From the NCBI GenBank assembly GCA_050084985.1, contig JBITNC010000001.1, forward strand, positions 54,932,001 to 54,996,000: a DNA stretch of 64,000 bases. Reading direction: 5' to 3'. Source of the stretch: Nageia nagi (Eukaryota; Pinophyta). Positions 23,601 through 34,352 of this stretch are shown one piece after another. A program made the translations under genes and the position numbers. Below the pieces are notes generated by a model that was not told where the DNA came from, made no database searches, and saw nothing but the letters and a program-made list of their open reading frames with translations. Every line of letters starts with the position of its first letter. The first letter of the stretch is position 1.

Positions 23601-25338
23601 TTATTATGTTATCCATTTTAGGTGAAGCTTATCACTAAAGTCAAGTTTATCACCTATGGATCATGTATCTTTTATTCACCCTAGGATACTTCATTGAATT
23701 ATGTATTAACATCCATTATCTTTTGTTATTAACAAGTATATATCAATACTCCATTATCTTTGTTATTTTCATGGTCATTAGTGGTTTTATTTATCAATCC
23801 TTTGAATAGGTTTAAGGTTGACCACCTACTAAGGAAGGTTTAATTATCTTTTCAAAACTAAGTTAACTCCCTAAATTAAATAGGTGATTTTAAAGGTTTT
23901 GTTGTTTCCTTGTTGCAAGTAATAGATTTGGAAAGTTAGATCTTACATGATAACTAAGAAATCCATATCAACAATGTGATCATACAAGTAATCCTTGGCA
24001 ACTTAAACCCAATTTTTTTAAGTAAGAATAGATGCTTTATGTTTTTTTATATTCTAAATAGTGCATTTATTTTTGCTTACAAATCCTAACCTCTAAAAAA
24101 TCTAGGATAAATGTTAATCCCTCCAAAACCATTGAGTTTTCAAGTGTAACTTGTGAAGGACTTACCAACTCAATCCAAAATGTTAGAACTCATCAATTTG
24201 ATGCACAAAGTATCTTCTTCCTTATTTCAATTTAATATACATACTAGATCTAGGATTGCGATATTCTATTGTTAGATCTTATGTGCCTTAGTTTGTTGTG
24301 AATGATCATATTTCACTCTTTAATCACATATTGATATCATTTTGGTCATATTTCTTTTTATAGCCCATGATAAATACTACATTTATTATTACTATAAACC
24401 ATTTTATTTGTTTACAATTATGTCAAAGCAATCATTCATGTAGAAAATATTTTGAAGTAGAAGAAAAAAGTATTATAATGAAAATCCCTGCACAATCTTT
24501 AGAACAAGTTACACGTGAATGCGTTTTTACCTTTTTAGATGCTTAGACTTAGAAGATTTTTTCTTAGAGTATAGTGAGAATAAAAATGAATACCATCTAC
24601 TCACTAACTTTATGACTATAAAGAAAAAAGAGAATGGAATCATAAAAAAAAAAAAAAAGTGATTTATTATAAGTAAACATAGAATCATGTTAACAATAGA
24701 TCAAACAATGAAATGAATACTTATTTTATGTAAACTTTTTTATCCTAAATTTAATTTGAATTTAAAGATAAAAAATATATAACAAAATTTGATAATATCA
24801 TTAAAAATTATCAAGTTAGAAACAAACATGATAAATTTTAGACTTACACCTATTCTTACAATGATAAGATAAAATCAAATCTATTTAATTGTAAACAATT
24901 TCAGCATCTTGTTTTACACCAAACTTCAAATTAAAAGCACATATTATAAGACTACACAAAACAATACAAGTATCACATAAACCCTAGCTCTCATTTTTTA
25001 CATTATCACGTATTAGTCACATGTTAATTTGAAACAATTTATTCAATATAGTTACTTTTATCTCACATTGCAAAGACTTTTAAAATGCAAATGTTAATAG
25101 TCAAATTCTTTAATCTCCTCCAGATAGTTTTCTTCTTGTCTTTTTGTGTTAAAGAGAGATTGAATGAAAATAGTAAAAATCCCCAATTTAATACAGAGAA
25201 AACAAAATATTTGAACTTCTGTTTTCAATGGTCAATAGCTCTCCAAGTGATGATCTGGCTTTGAGGTTCGTTCCTGCCTTTCAATTCTAAATTCAGCAAT
25301 GCGAAGCCCAAAAGCAGTTGTTAAAATACCAAATAGCC
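23601..25338. other. No gene seen
   Basis: AT-rich spacer within the probable MULE intron, including a 15-base or longer A run near 24,645. No motif is supported. Confidence 0.5.
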
Positions 25339-25589
25339 CTGTTCTTCATTTAGTTCTACTCAAGATAAACAAGTTTTTAGACCGCCGGTTTCTTCTTCTA
25401 ACTTGAGTGTTTTGACATGCACGAAACAGCTTAACACCTTGCGGAGTACATTCGTGGAAGACTCCTGTTCTTCATTTATTTATGGTCAAAAACAATTTTC
25501 TATACCGATTTCTTCTTCTAACTTGGAGTCCTAAGATCTATTGAAGAGCTGGATACCTCCAAATTGTGGAGCACATTCTTGGAAGACTC
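25339..25589. repeat. Two-copy tandem duplication, about 125-bp period
   Basis: ctgttcttcattta at 25,339 recurs at 25,464. Both copies share 'tttcttcttctaacttg' and end in 'ttcgtggaagactc' or 'ttcttggaagactc'. The copies have diverged by substitutions and small indels. Confidence 0.8.
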
Positions 25590-25794
25590 GCTAGTGCCGG
25601 ATCTTGCAGAGGAACCTTTTGACGGCATACAATTTAAATCATGTCATGTTTCATCAGAAAATCTTGTAGTCACCCATTGTTTTCGATGCTTCGTATTATT
25701 TGGATTTCTTTGGTTGATGTGTTGTCCCTCTGTCAGCAAAAAGATATAAATAGGGAGCCAGGCACGATGGTGAATCAATGATAGCCCTTCTAGA

Positions 25795-25859
25795 TAGTTT
25801 TGGAACACCAGAGAGGACGGTCCATGGGTAGTTTTGGAACACCGGAGAGGATGGTCCAT
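25795..25859. repeat. Two-copy tandem duplication, 34-bp period
   Basis: tagttttggaacaccagaga at 25,795 is repeated at 25,829 with two substitutions, each followed by gga(c/t)ggtccat. Confidence 0.85.
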
Positions 25860-26125
25860 ATTCTTGATGTGATCTTTACCAATTCTCCTTCAAATTTTCC
25901 ATTCTTTATCTGCATAGCTTTTCTAATCAGCTATGTGAAACGAATTCTTGGTTATTGGATAAAGTTTACATTTGTTTTTTCTTCCTTTTTGCTATGTGCA
26001 TGTGATAAGGAGAATTGATAAATGGAAATTTTATGGTTCGAATGAATTTTACATTTGATAATTCTATGTGTGTATTTATAATTTTATATATCAGAAGTTA
26101 TATTAATTTATATTTATATTTTGAA

Positions 26126-26375
26126 AATTTTAATTTTTTTCAAAATTAAGAGATTATAAATTAGAGAACAATTCAGTTATAATATGTCAAATCAACATAG
26201 TTAATTTTATGTAACTAACAAGATTGAAATTTGACACTCAATTGAACCTTTTTTTAGCTTTTGAAACTATTTTTTACAGTCAAAATTTTTTTAAACATCA
26301 TATAAGAAGGGTATATATTTTTTATTAGCAATGCATATATACTAAGAAAAAAAATTGGGAATTGATTAATTTTTT

Positions 26376-26413
<38 letters not shown>

Positions 26414-27091
26414 GTAAAAATATTTATATATAATTAAAAATATGTATATTTAATCTATGTAAGAGATAATTTTATTATATTATTAATGTATTTCGAAGGA
26501 TAAAAGAAATGAATACATATTGATGGACATTATGCTATTGAAACCGTCAGAAAAAAATTATCTATAGATAGAGGTAAATGTCAAATTTCAACCTTGTTGG
26601 CATCTAAATTTTAGTTGTTTTCAAAATTAAGAGATTATAAATTAGAGAACAATTCGGTTATAATATGTCAAATCAACAATGTTAATTTTATGTAACTAAC
26701 AGGATTGAAATTTGACGTTGAATTGAACTTTTTTTTGGCTTTTTAAATTGTTTTTTACAGTCAGAATTTTTTTAAACATCATATAAGAAGGGTATATATT
26801 TTTTATTACCAATACATATATACTAAGAAAAAAATTGGAAATTGATTAATTTTTTAAAATATTTATTTATGATATTAATATTTATATATATATTTTTATG
26901 TAAAAATATTTATATATAATTAAAAATATGTATATTTAATCTGTGTAAGAGATAATTTTATTATATTATTAATGTATTTCGAAGGATAAAAGAATTGAAT
27001 GCATATTGATGGACATTATGCTATTGAAACCGTCAGAAAAAAATATCACTGAATAGAGGTAAATGTCGAATTTCAACCTTGTTGGCATCTA
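26126..27091. repeat. Two-copy tandem duplication, 481-bp period
   Basis: The block containing 'caaaattaagagattataaa' at 26,141 recurs at 26,622 and stays alignable to 'ccttgttggcatctaaat' at the end of each copy. Identity is high by eye, so this is younger than the 316-bp duplication. Copy 1 carries an (AT)n expansion that copy 2 lacks. No coding content is seen. Confidence 0.88.
26379..26411. repeat. (AT)n microsatellite
   Basis: About sixteen AT units, present only in the first copy of the 481-bp duplication, so it expanded after the duplication or was lost from copy 2. Confidence 0.9.
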
Positions 27092-27479
27092 AATCTTTTT
27101 CATAATATTTAGTCCAAACTCATTATAAGTACAAGAAAAGTGATGTTCAGGAATCAAAATAATGTTTACATTAATAAAACTAAGTTTATTTTTTTATTAA
27201 GAAAAAATTAAAATAAATAAGTAAATTTTAAATTGACATGTAGAATTTTTTTTTAAAATTTTAAACATGATTGAAATATAAGATTTTTTGAATGATTAGG
27301 TCTGTATTATAAACATTAAATCATACAAAAGGAGGTGGGTGCAAAACTCACACCTGGAACGCTTTCCACTATAACAAAAAGAAACAAGAGTTCAAAATAA
27401 GCAAGTACATACTGTTATACCACCATACTGCTATACCACCTAGTAGGATCCCAAAAAAAAAATCCACTACCAACCACAT

Positions 27480-28020
27480 GGTAGTCCACCAAGGCTACAA
27501 ACAAAATAACAAAATCAAGAGGAAAACAACAATAAATCACCATCATTGGTTAGACCCCTTAACACATGAATTTAACACCATGAAGAAGTGGGTGGAGTAT
27601 TGGCAAGCGAGTGCTAGTTGGCACAAGAGTGGCATCCTCATTAATAGTTATTGTAGGATTCATCATATCTTCATTATGCTTCCATACATTGGAAGGGATC
27701 CGTGGCTAGTGTGTATTATCCAATGTTTCTTGAATCTCATGCCAATTCGAACCATCTGGCACATGCTCAATAGTAAATGATTGAGCGACCCAACCATTAG
27801 TCGTCACTTCATTAAGTGCAAAATTAACTAGATTCGGTCAACCATAAGAAGTACCATCACCTTCAGTTTGATCACCCCAGCCATCATTATGTTGAGATGA
27901 GCTCGATTGATCACCCTAGCCAGAAGTCTATCGACAAGAGGTGAGATGATATTCATGAGCACTTCGCACGAGCGGAGGATATGGAGCCCAGTTATAATGT
28001 TGTTGCTAGTGAAACATGCG
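27480..28020 (-). pseudogene. Unrecognised relic rich in W, G, N, Q
   Basis: One minus-strand frame reads through about 180 codons with four or five stops: 'HYNWAPYPPLVRSAHEYH', then a repeated 'GWGDQ' motif ('SSSSQHNDGWGDQTEGDG'), then 'PNLVNFALNEVTTNGWVAQS', then 'HVPDGSNWHEIQETLDN', then 'PRIPSNVWKHNEDMMNPTI'. Its frame consistency suggests former coding sequence. I do not recognise the family. The plus-strand open frame at 27,478-27,780 is its shadow. Confidence 0.4.
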
Positions 28021-28029
28021 GGCAGAGCT

Positions 28030-28460
28030 CTAGTTTTGCTCCCTAGGGGAAAGAGACGATGTTGTTTGGATCATAAGCATTCTTATCAGACTAATGAAGG
28101 GGGAACACCACTCACTGAGCAGGGGGCATTGCCCTAGTGACTGATGAGATCTTGCAGGTGGTTGATTTCCAAAAAAATTAATGGCATTTCTTTCTTTCCA
28201 CAAGTGGAGCAAAATTATAATTATGAAAATATTCCAAAATTCTTCCATATAATCAGAGAAATATGGAGGATCTCCTAGAATGTTGTGGATTCTTTTGTTT
28301 CTTTCATTCCAGAGTTCCCAAAGGGCATGGGGTAGCAAGAAGGTCCATCTCTTTCCCGACTTCTGCTTGCATTGTGGGTGCCATTTTTGAATAGCTTCTG
28401 TGACTGAAATTCCCATCTCATGTGCTACATAAGTGATATTATTGCAAGAGATTTATCTAA
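28030..28460 (-). pseudogene. LINE C-terminal fragment (zf-RVT region)
   Basis: The minus strand has an open stretch with 'LLPHALWELWNERNKRIH' followed about 40 residues later by 'LLHLWKERNAINFFGNQ'. The W..W.ERN.++F motif is the signature downstream of the zinc-binding region in plant LINE polyproteins. Two such blocks in series suggest an internal duplication or joined fragments. Reverse transcriptase itself is absent. It lies in the probable MULE intron. Confidence 0.6.
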
Positions 28461-29116
28461 ATTTTGTTCATCATAAAACTTTATCGTTGAAGTTCCATGT
28501 GATGATTCATCTCTTCGTATTGAAAAAATCAATCAGAAAAATCCTAAGTGAGAAGTCCAACCTAAAAAATAACGATAAAAGATGGAAGTGAAGATCTCAT
28601 GTGATAGCAAAACCTTAGATATTTACAGGTGGTACCAAAAGATACAAGTAAAAAAAGTATTATGAGAACTATCAAGACAAAGATATGATATATGATGTAT
28701 ACTCCTTTTAATAGGCGAGTCTCCTCTTGGCTCAAGCAACTAGCTCGCTTAGTGCTCCCTTGATCCTTATACCATAAAAAAAGAAAATAACATGAGATAA
28801 TGAGCATGTCAGCATGATAAGATACATTATTGTGCACAAGAATAAAATTGCATGAAATAATAAGCATGTTTTAACTTCAATCATTTCCATGAAACAATAA
28901 GCTTTTTAACTTTAGTCATTTCAATCAAGAATTGTTTCCATGAAGTCTATGTAGATGATATGCTTGCAAAGCTAAAGAAAAAGAAGGATTATCTTTTAAA
29001 AAAGGTTGCAAGATTTCAAGCTCAAATTGAAGCTTGAAAAAATGTGCATTTGGGCTCAAGTGGAAAGCTCCTTGGATTTATTGCCTCAAGCATAGGTATG
29101 GAAGTTGTTTAAAAGA
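28461..29116. other. No gene seen
   Basis: AT-rich sequence with a local repeat of 'gcatgaaataataagcatg' variants near 28,790-28,870. Nothing else is supported. Confidence 0.45.
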
Positions 29117-29356
29117 AGAGAAATCTATTTCATAAATGTATCCTCCACTTACGGATGTGAACTTATACTTTTTGTAAAGACGATTTTAAACACTTTATAG
29201 TTGAACTTCACAACTTATACCTTATAATATCAAAATAAAATTTGATTAAAGAGAAATCTATAAATATATCCTTCACTTATGGATGTGAACCTATACTTTT
29301 TGTAAAGACGATTTTAAACACTTCATAGTTGAACTTCACAACTCATACCTTATCGC
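29117..29356. repeat. Two-copy tandem duplication, 133-bp period, overlapping a splice site
   Basis: 'agagaaatct' at 29,117 recurs at 29,250. Both copies share 'ctttttgtaaagacgatttt' and 'gttgaacttcacaac.(t)ataccttat'. The right copy ends at the MULE exon, so the 5' splice site (minus strand AAG|GTATGAG) has a second version (AAGGTATAAG) about 133 bp inside the intron. Confidence 0.85.
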
Positions 29357-30115
29357 CTGTATTTCAGCTAAAGCATCATCTGTCATAAAGGTTGTCACCT
29401 TACAATTAGGTCAAAGTTCTTTGCACCTATCATGTATTATATGTAGTCATTCTTCAATATCCTCTATCCAATTACTTTGAACAACCATCCATGCAACAGG
29501 CACCGCAGTCCCTTGACCTTAAAAAACAATCAATGTGTGTAATGGAAACTACAATTGACAACAAAAAAATTAGAATTACAAAATGTGTTGAATTACACAT
29601 TAACAAGAAAAATAAGACAATAAACTTACCCATACTTGTTAGTACCAAATGTTGCATCCATTACAATTATAATGTTGTACGAACATGATACCATTTTCTT
29701 CATCATCCATGGACTTTAATAGCCCAAAAGCAAAACCCTCAAGCTTTTTGTGTGGTCGACGATAAATAATGTTTTTTTTGTTTCTCATTATACAATTATC
29801 TCGAATTGTTGGCAACTCACCAAACATCTCTTTCAAGTACTTCCGTTCAATAATTTGATCAATTGACACACTTATAGATAACAATGCCTCCATCATTGAT
29901 ACCATTTCAATTGACAAACGTGATGCTAACATTGACCTCAAATTGTTTGATAGGTCATTGAAACCATGGCAAGAAGTTCCCTTTCGAATCCACATGTTTA
30001 AAAGAATTATAAGTTATGAATGTAACATCAAGATTGTGTTCATATACCTTTACTTAAAAATGGCTCGGCATCCTTTCTTTTGGATAAAATACCGCTTCAT
30101 TTTTAGTGGAGGCAG
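29349..30115 (-). pseudogene. MULE transposase / SWIM zinc-finger protein, N-terminal and DDE exons
   Basis: On the minus strand: 'MKRYFIQKKGCRAIFK' near 30,110-30,060, then 'LASRLSIEMVSMMEALLSI' near 29,925-29,870, then 'GELPTIRDNCIMRNKKNI' near 29,820, which is the pre-catalytic region of plant MULE/SWIM proteins. The first catalytic Asp is in 'MDATFGTNKYG' (about 29,660-29,628), followed by a donor-like GTAAGT and a piece '..AVPVAWMVVQSNW' near 29,500. The second Asp lies in 'TTFMTDDALAEIQAI' ending at 29,350. Two stops occur between these motifs and the frame shifts near 29,650 and 29,540. The exon ends at 29,349 with a strong donor, and the protein continues at 20,032. Order and spacing fit the family well; decay makes activity unlikely. 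Confidence 0.8.
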
Positions 30116-30319
30116 GTCGTCCCTCTATCTTGATATCATTATGATAAAGCAACTTTTAGTTTGTGAAATTGAAGGCATTTGAGCTTGCATTGCATTAGAT
30201 GAGTTATTCAGAGGCATTGATTGATGTACACTTTGATTATTTTAAGCCAAAATTTGAAATGCTTCTAAAGCTTTTTAGAAATTTGGATAGTAAGAGGGTG
30301 TTATTGGTTGAGATTTAAC

Positions 30320-30412
30320 CAAGGGTATCCGCAACAACCGCCCAACGTCTAATGAGGTCTTTGACCCAATGTTGGTGAACCGCAACTAATCTCCCAGGGA
30401 CCACACCTTCAC
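30320..30412 (-). CDS. Exon candidate, copy 1 (31 codons, intact)
   Basis: On the minus strand the stretch is bounded by ttgcttgcag| and |gttaaat and is 93 nt with the same phase at both ends. One frame is open: 'EGVVPGRLVAVHQHWVKDLI' then 'RRWAVVADTL'. The unit is repeated 419 bp away with the same splice edges. I do not recognise the protein. It lies upstream, on the same strand, of the MULE exons and might be one of its 5' exons; that link is inference. Confidence 0.45.
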
Positions 30413-30738
30413 CTGCAAGCAAACTTATTAGATACCAAAAACTAAAATTTAAGGATAGAACTTAAGAAATCAATAAAATATATTAAGATCATGTAGACAT
30501 TTTATCATTTCTTAGAAAAGTGAATAGCTCGACCTTGAAATTGCACTTCCTAGTTATGATCTTGATATGTTTGAATAAGAGGTTGTAAATAGTGCATGTC
30601 TTGATCAAATTGAAGGCATTTGAACGTGAAACATTTTGATATCATTATCATAAAGCAACTTAAGTTTGCAGAATTGAAGGCATTTGAGCTTGCATGTCAT
30701 TAGATCGTAACAAAGGGTTTAATCGGTCGAGATTTAAC

Positions 30739-30831
30739 CAAGGGTATCCGCAACAACCGCCCAACATCTATCGAGGTCTTTGACCTAGCATCGATGAATC
30801 GCGAGTAATCCCTCAGGGATCGTACCTTCAC
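30739..30831 (-). pseudogene. Exon candidate, copy 2 (stop in frame)
   Basis: Same splice edges and same 93-nt length as the copy at 30,320. It reads 'EGTIPEGLLAIHRC', then a stop where copy 1 has Trp, then 'VKDLDRCWAVVADTL'. The final AVVADTL block and the edges are unchanged while the middle has drifted. Confidence 0.45.
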
Positions 30832-31080
30832 CTGCAAGCAAGCTTATCAAATAACAAAAACTAAAATTTAAGAATAGAACTTAAGAAATCGATAAAATAT
30901 ATTAAGATCTTATTGACAATTTATCCTTTTTTTGAAAAGTGAATAATTGGGTATTAAAATTGCACTTTTATGATCTCGGTATGTTTGAATAAGAGGTTGT
31001 AAATACTGTATGTCTTGATCAAATTGAAGGCATTTGAACATGAAATGTTTTGATATGGTTATGATAAAGCAACGTGAGTT

Positions 31081-32030
31081 TGAGAAATTGTTGAGTACTT
31101 TGGGGATTAGGAAAAACTTAAGTTTCAGCACCTTGTTACATTGGAAGATGATGGTATTGTACACCATATGAAGGTGATGTTGTTTGATAAGAAGAGGCAC
31201 TTTGTACATTAGAAATTGTTTGAGAAAGTTGTGCCCCTTGCATATTAAAATTGGGTGGAACTTATGCACTATATTAAACATTTTGTGCACTTTGTCTTGA
31301 AGAATGTTGAGAGTTTGGGTTTGGGGAGATGTTAGATTGTGCACTATGTTGTTGTAAAAGTTGAGCATTGGCTTGTGCACTTGGATTTAAGTGTTCCCCG
31401 AACAGAATGAGTTGTTTCAGCATGCTATTAAGAGGGATTGGTTATTGAGAAGAAGAAGGTGGTAGAAAAGATGGAGGTTGAGAAGGAAAAGGAGGAGAAG
31501 TTGAAGAAAAAGGAGGTTGTTGTAAAGAAGCAAGTTGAGAAAAAATTAGAAGGTCCCTCGAGTTGGAATAGATGAAGTGGTGTGTGTATTTAAATCTTTA
31601 AAGTTTATCCACTTCACCAAAAGTTTTTGATATTCCACATCTTGTTACAGAGATGGTACTTGAGGTGCCTTTCCTTGAAAAGAAGGGGAAAAAGAAGAAG
31701 TTTGATAGGAAAGAAGTTGTTGAAAAGAAGAAGTTAGAATAAAGGAAGAAGGTGGAGGTGGAAAATAAGAAGCCTCTTGGACCAATATATTTGTAGGAGC
31801 TTCAAAAACTTTCTCCATGTCACTTAAGGACATATGGTCCACGTAACTTTGAAATTCCATTTGAGCCCTTAGGTTTTGAACAATGGGTTGTTCACTTTGT
31901 GAAGAGGTATGTGTAATATGTCTTTGTGAACTAGCCTCTCCACAAACTATTTGTGGAGATGGCACTTGGGAATACACCATGTTTGGAGGCGGAACAATGG
32001 GTGTAACACCTTGGCAAGTTTAAGAGATGG
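31081..32030 (-). pseudogene. Pro/Gln/Ser-rich relic
   Basis: The minus strand reads, over two or three frames, as low-complexity protein. 'VTPIVPPPNMVYSQVPSPQI' opens near 32,005 and continues '..QMEFQSYVDHMSLSDMEKV' and a PPPPSS segment. Then come '..SAQANAQLLQQHSAQSNI' near 31,380 and 'SYQTTSPSYGVQYHH' near 31,190. It resembles the disordered N-terminal part of a nuclear or gag protein. No domain is recognised. It could be the 5' part of the MULE gene or a separate relic. Confidence 0.4.
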
Positions 32031-34250
32031 GCCTTAAATAAGTGCTAAAGGAGAGATATAGTAATGAAGCCCACTCAATAAAGCAAAACCCTCAATGTAC
32101 TTGGAAAGCCAAATATCCCAATAGTGCAAGACAAGTATGATCAAACAAACACGAAGCCTATGAGATTTTGCTTATTCTTATTTAAGTGAAGATGCATGTA
32201 AAATCATTCAACCTAGTATGAATATGCCCCAATGGTGTAAAAGAAGCAATAATGCTTAATCTTGTTTAATTCATTGGGGTTCAATTGAGACTTCGTCTTT
32301 TTAATGTAGATCATTTTTAGAATGGTTCTTTCACCTCTTCTTAGTTTTCCTAGAATGAAGCTAGACAAGTGTTATAGAGAAAAGGTTCAATCTCTAGGGG
32401 GTTGGAATGTTTAGGGGTATCTTATGTCTTCCTATATGAAGTTGTCACAAAGGAATATTCTCCCACCTTGGTGATGAAATCCAAGTATGGGTAAGGTCAC
32501 GGGAATGAAATCCACGTGCCTCGGCAAAAACCTAGAAGTTTGAGATTAATGCTTGAAAAAAAATGATAATGCAAGCTAGATGATAGTGCAAATCTAATCC
32601 CTTCAATGATGCAAGGCAATCCCACCCATGTATGTAAATTTCACGAATGCCATAAGATTTTAGTTCTAGATGCAATCAACAAACAGTGAACAAGTCCTAT
32701 ACTACCCTCCAACGATTTTCAAGGAAAGAATATATAAGCAATCCCAACCCCTTGATTTTTATCTTTCCCTAGTATAATGGCAATCCTAGGGTGAAAAAAA
32801 TAATCAAACAGCATGAACTAAAACTAAAAGTAATACACGACTCACCTGGTCAAGAATGTTCCCTCCAGCTCCTCGATGAAGTGCAAGTAATAAGGTTACA
32901 AGTCTCTCACTCAAAGAAAGATCTTATGCCAACTTGAGTCTCCCACCGAAGGGGAGCTCAAAACCAAATGATAAAAATTAAATATAACCTGGCAGGGATT
33001 GTTGCCGATAATAAAATTACAGATTTCAACTTTGAAGGCCTATACAATGCATCAAAATTGCTAGAAAGCCTAAAACTTTAAATGAAATTGCAGCCAAATT
33101 AAGGTAGACACAAATTGCCCCTCGTTGGTCATAAGTTGTAACAATTTGGACGCAGTCCAAATTTGCAGTAGAATAATTGTTTATTTGGCACCTCAAAACT
33201 CAAAACAATCTAAGTTAGCCAAATTTGCAGCGGAAAATGTTTTAGAGAATTCATGAACAATATGCAGTAGCAGAGTATGTAATAGCAGATTTTATAGAAT
33301 TTAAGACAATCTAAAATAATAAACAATCTGTAATTTAAATAGTCTGCAAATTTAAATAGAATGTCAAATAATTTGGGAGAAGCAGAATTTGAGTTGTTTG
33401 CTTGGATATGTGCTTGTTTTCTGTGAGTATTCGTTAAAATTTGGAGCTAACAAAATGTGAAGGAAGGCTGAACCAGTCAGAATGATGTAGACTAGGTCTC
33501 AGACGATAGTGTGAGAGAGGTCGCACAAATAGGATTTAACTCATCTGCTCTACAGTGCTCATGGGTGTAAATTGTTTGACCCGCCATAACATTGCAAGTC
33601 ATTTGCAGGTAAAAGACGGTAAAGTTAAAATATATTTGCCTAGATAGTAGAAAATTCTAGGTTTACGATTTGGCAGTATCATGTATGTAAACTAGAATAA
33701 CACATTGCAAATCGGTTCATTCAGTGCTATTGTCTTCCAACTATTTCGTCAACATTAACTTACTGTTCGTGCTCTTTTTGTATTACCTAGTTGTTAAACA
33801 TTTACATGTCAAAACATGTTAACATCAAATGGGAACAACCATATCTCCCATATGCCATTGCAGGTTGTGTGTATGAACCTATGGAATATTGATGCAGCAA
33901 ATGAATCTCTAATAGCAACAAAAAGTTGCAAGGGATTTGTAAAAATTCAAAACACAGGTGGATGCCTATGTTGTCTTCTGAAAGCTTTGGAAATGCATCT
34001 CCACTGGGATGAACAGCAAGATTATATTTAGATTCAAAAAGAATTGTCATTCCCATGTGTAGATAAAAATTTATATTTGAATAGGAAACTCTTTCTATGC
34101 ACATTAAAAGTCATGCATAGATTTTGAGACTCAGACTGTTTTTGAGGACTATTTGTTGAGTTAAAATAAAATCAAATTTTAACTTTCAGACAATAGCACC
34201 TTCCAGGGCATTCTATCATATAAACAAATGTGAGAGGCAAAGAGCTTTAC
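32031..34250. other. No gene recognised
   Basis: A 2.2-kb stretch with leader-like sequence near 32,380-32,990 and AT-rich filler. The open frames at 33,802-34,104 (minus) and 33,816-34,031 (plus) show no motif. The last exon of NAD kinase, expected on the low-coordinate side of the exon at 34,251, was looked for here and not found. Confidence 0.5.
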
Positions 34251-34352
34251 CTTCAATTCAAGCTGTGCAGAATCTGGAAGTATCACAGGTTGAAATGAAA
34301 GTGAATGCGGACATATTGGAGTAAATAGCATGCATGGAACATTTGGGTGCAC
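34251..34352 (-). CDS. NADK2: Exon of NAD kinase 2 (chloroplast type)
   Basis: The minus-strand exon is exactly 102 nt (34 codons, phase 0 at both ends) between ttttctgcag| and |gtaaagctc. It encodes '[20 protein letters not shown]' followed by '[14 protein letters not shown]'. This is nearly identical, as I remember it, to the segment of plant NADK2 just after the 'TGSTAYSTAAGGSM' substrate site and before 'IPDDARSNAWVSFDGK'. One change is visible (SFRP to SFQP). NAD kinase phosphorylates NAD+ to NADP+; the plant NADK2 class acts in the chloroplast stroma and binds calmodulin. No flanking NADK exon was found on either side within the window. Either introns are very long or this is an isolated, duplicated exon. 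Preserved splice sites and frame favour recent function. Confidence 0.8.

Larger units (their letters stand above)
20033..29348 (-). other. Probable 9.3-kb intron of the MULE pseudogene
   Basis: On the minus strand it begins GTATGAGT, a good plant 5' splice site after ...GCGATAAG, and ends TGCAATAG. Removing it joins AG with G into an Arg codon and gives the expected continuous protein order. It holds other relics, mostly on the same strand, and several tandem duplications. The alternative is a 9-kb chain of later insertions into an originally short intron, which would leave the same picture. Confidence 0.6.
30129..31080. repeat. Tandem duplication, about 419-bp unit with partial third copy
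   Basis: 'ttgatatcattatgataaagcaact' variants occur at 30,129, 30,636 and 31,050, and 'gagatttaaccaagggtatc' at 30,310 and 30,729 (period 419). An extra segment of about 88 bp separates the first two partial copies. Each full unit contains one 93-nt exon candidate. Confidence 0.88.

Noticed and set aside
25741-25760. TATA box in gatataaataggg as a host promoter
   Set aside because: No credible coding start follows within a normal distance, and the area is a set of tandem duplications.
27478-27780. Plus-strand open frame of 100 codons
   Set aside because: Lies opposite a more coherent minus-strand relic with the repeated GWGDQ motif; treated as its shadow.
33802-34104. Last exon of NAD kinase 2 on the low-coordinate side
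   Set aside because: The translated sequence lacks the expected VSFDGK or NWNERL blocks in any frame.
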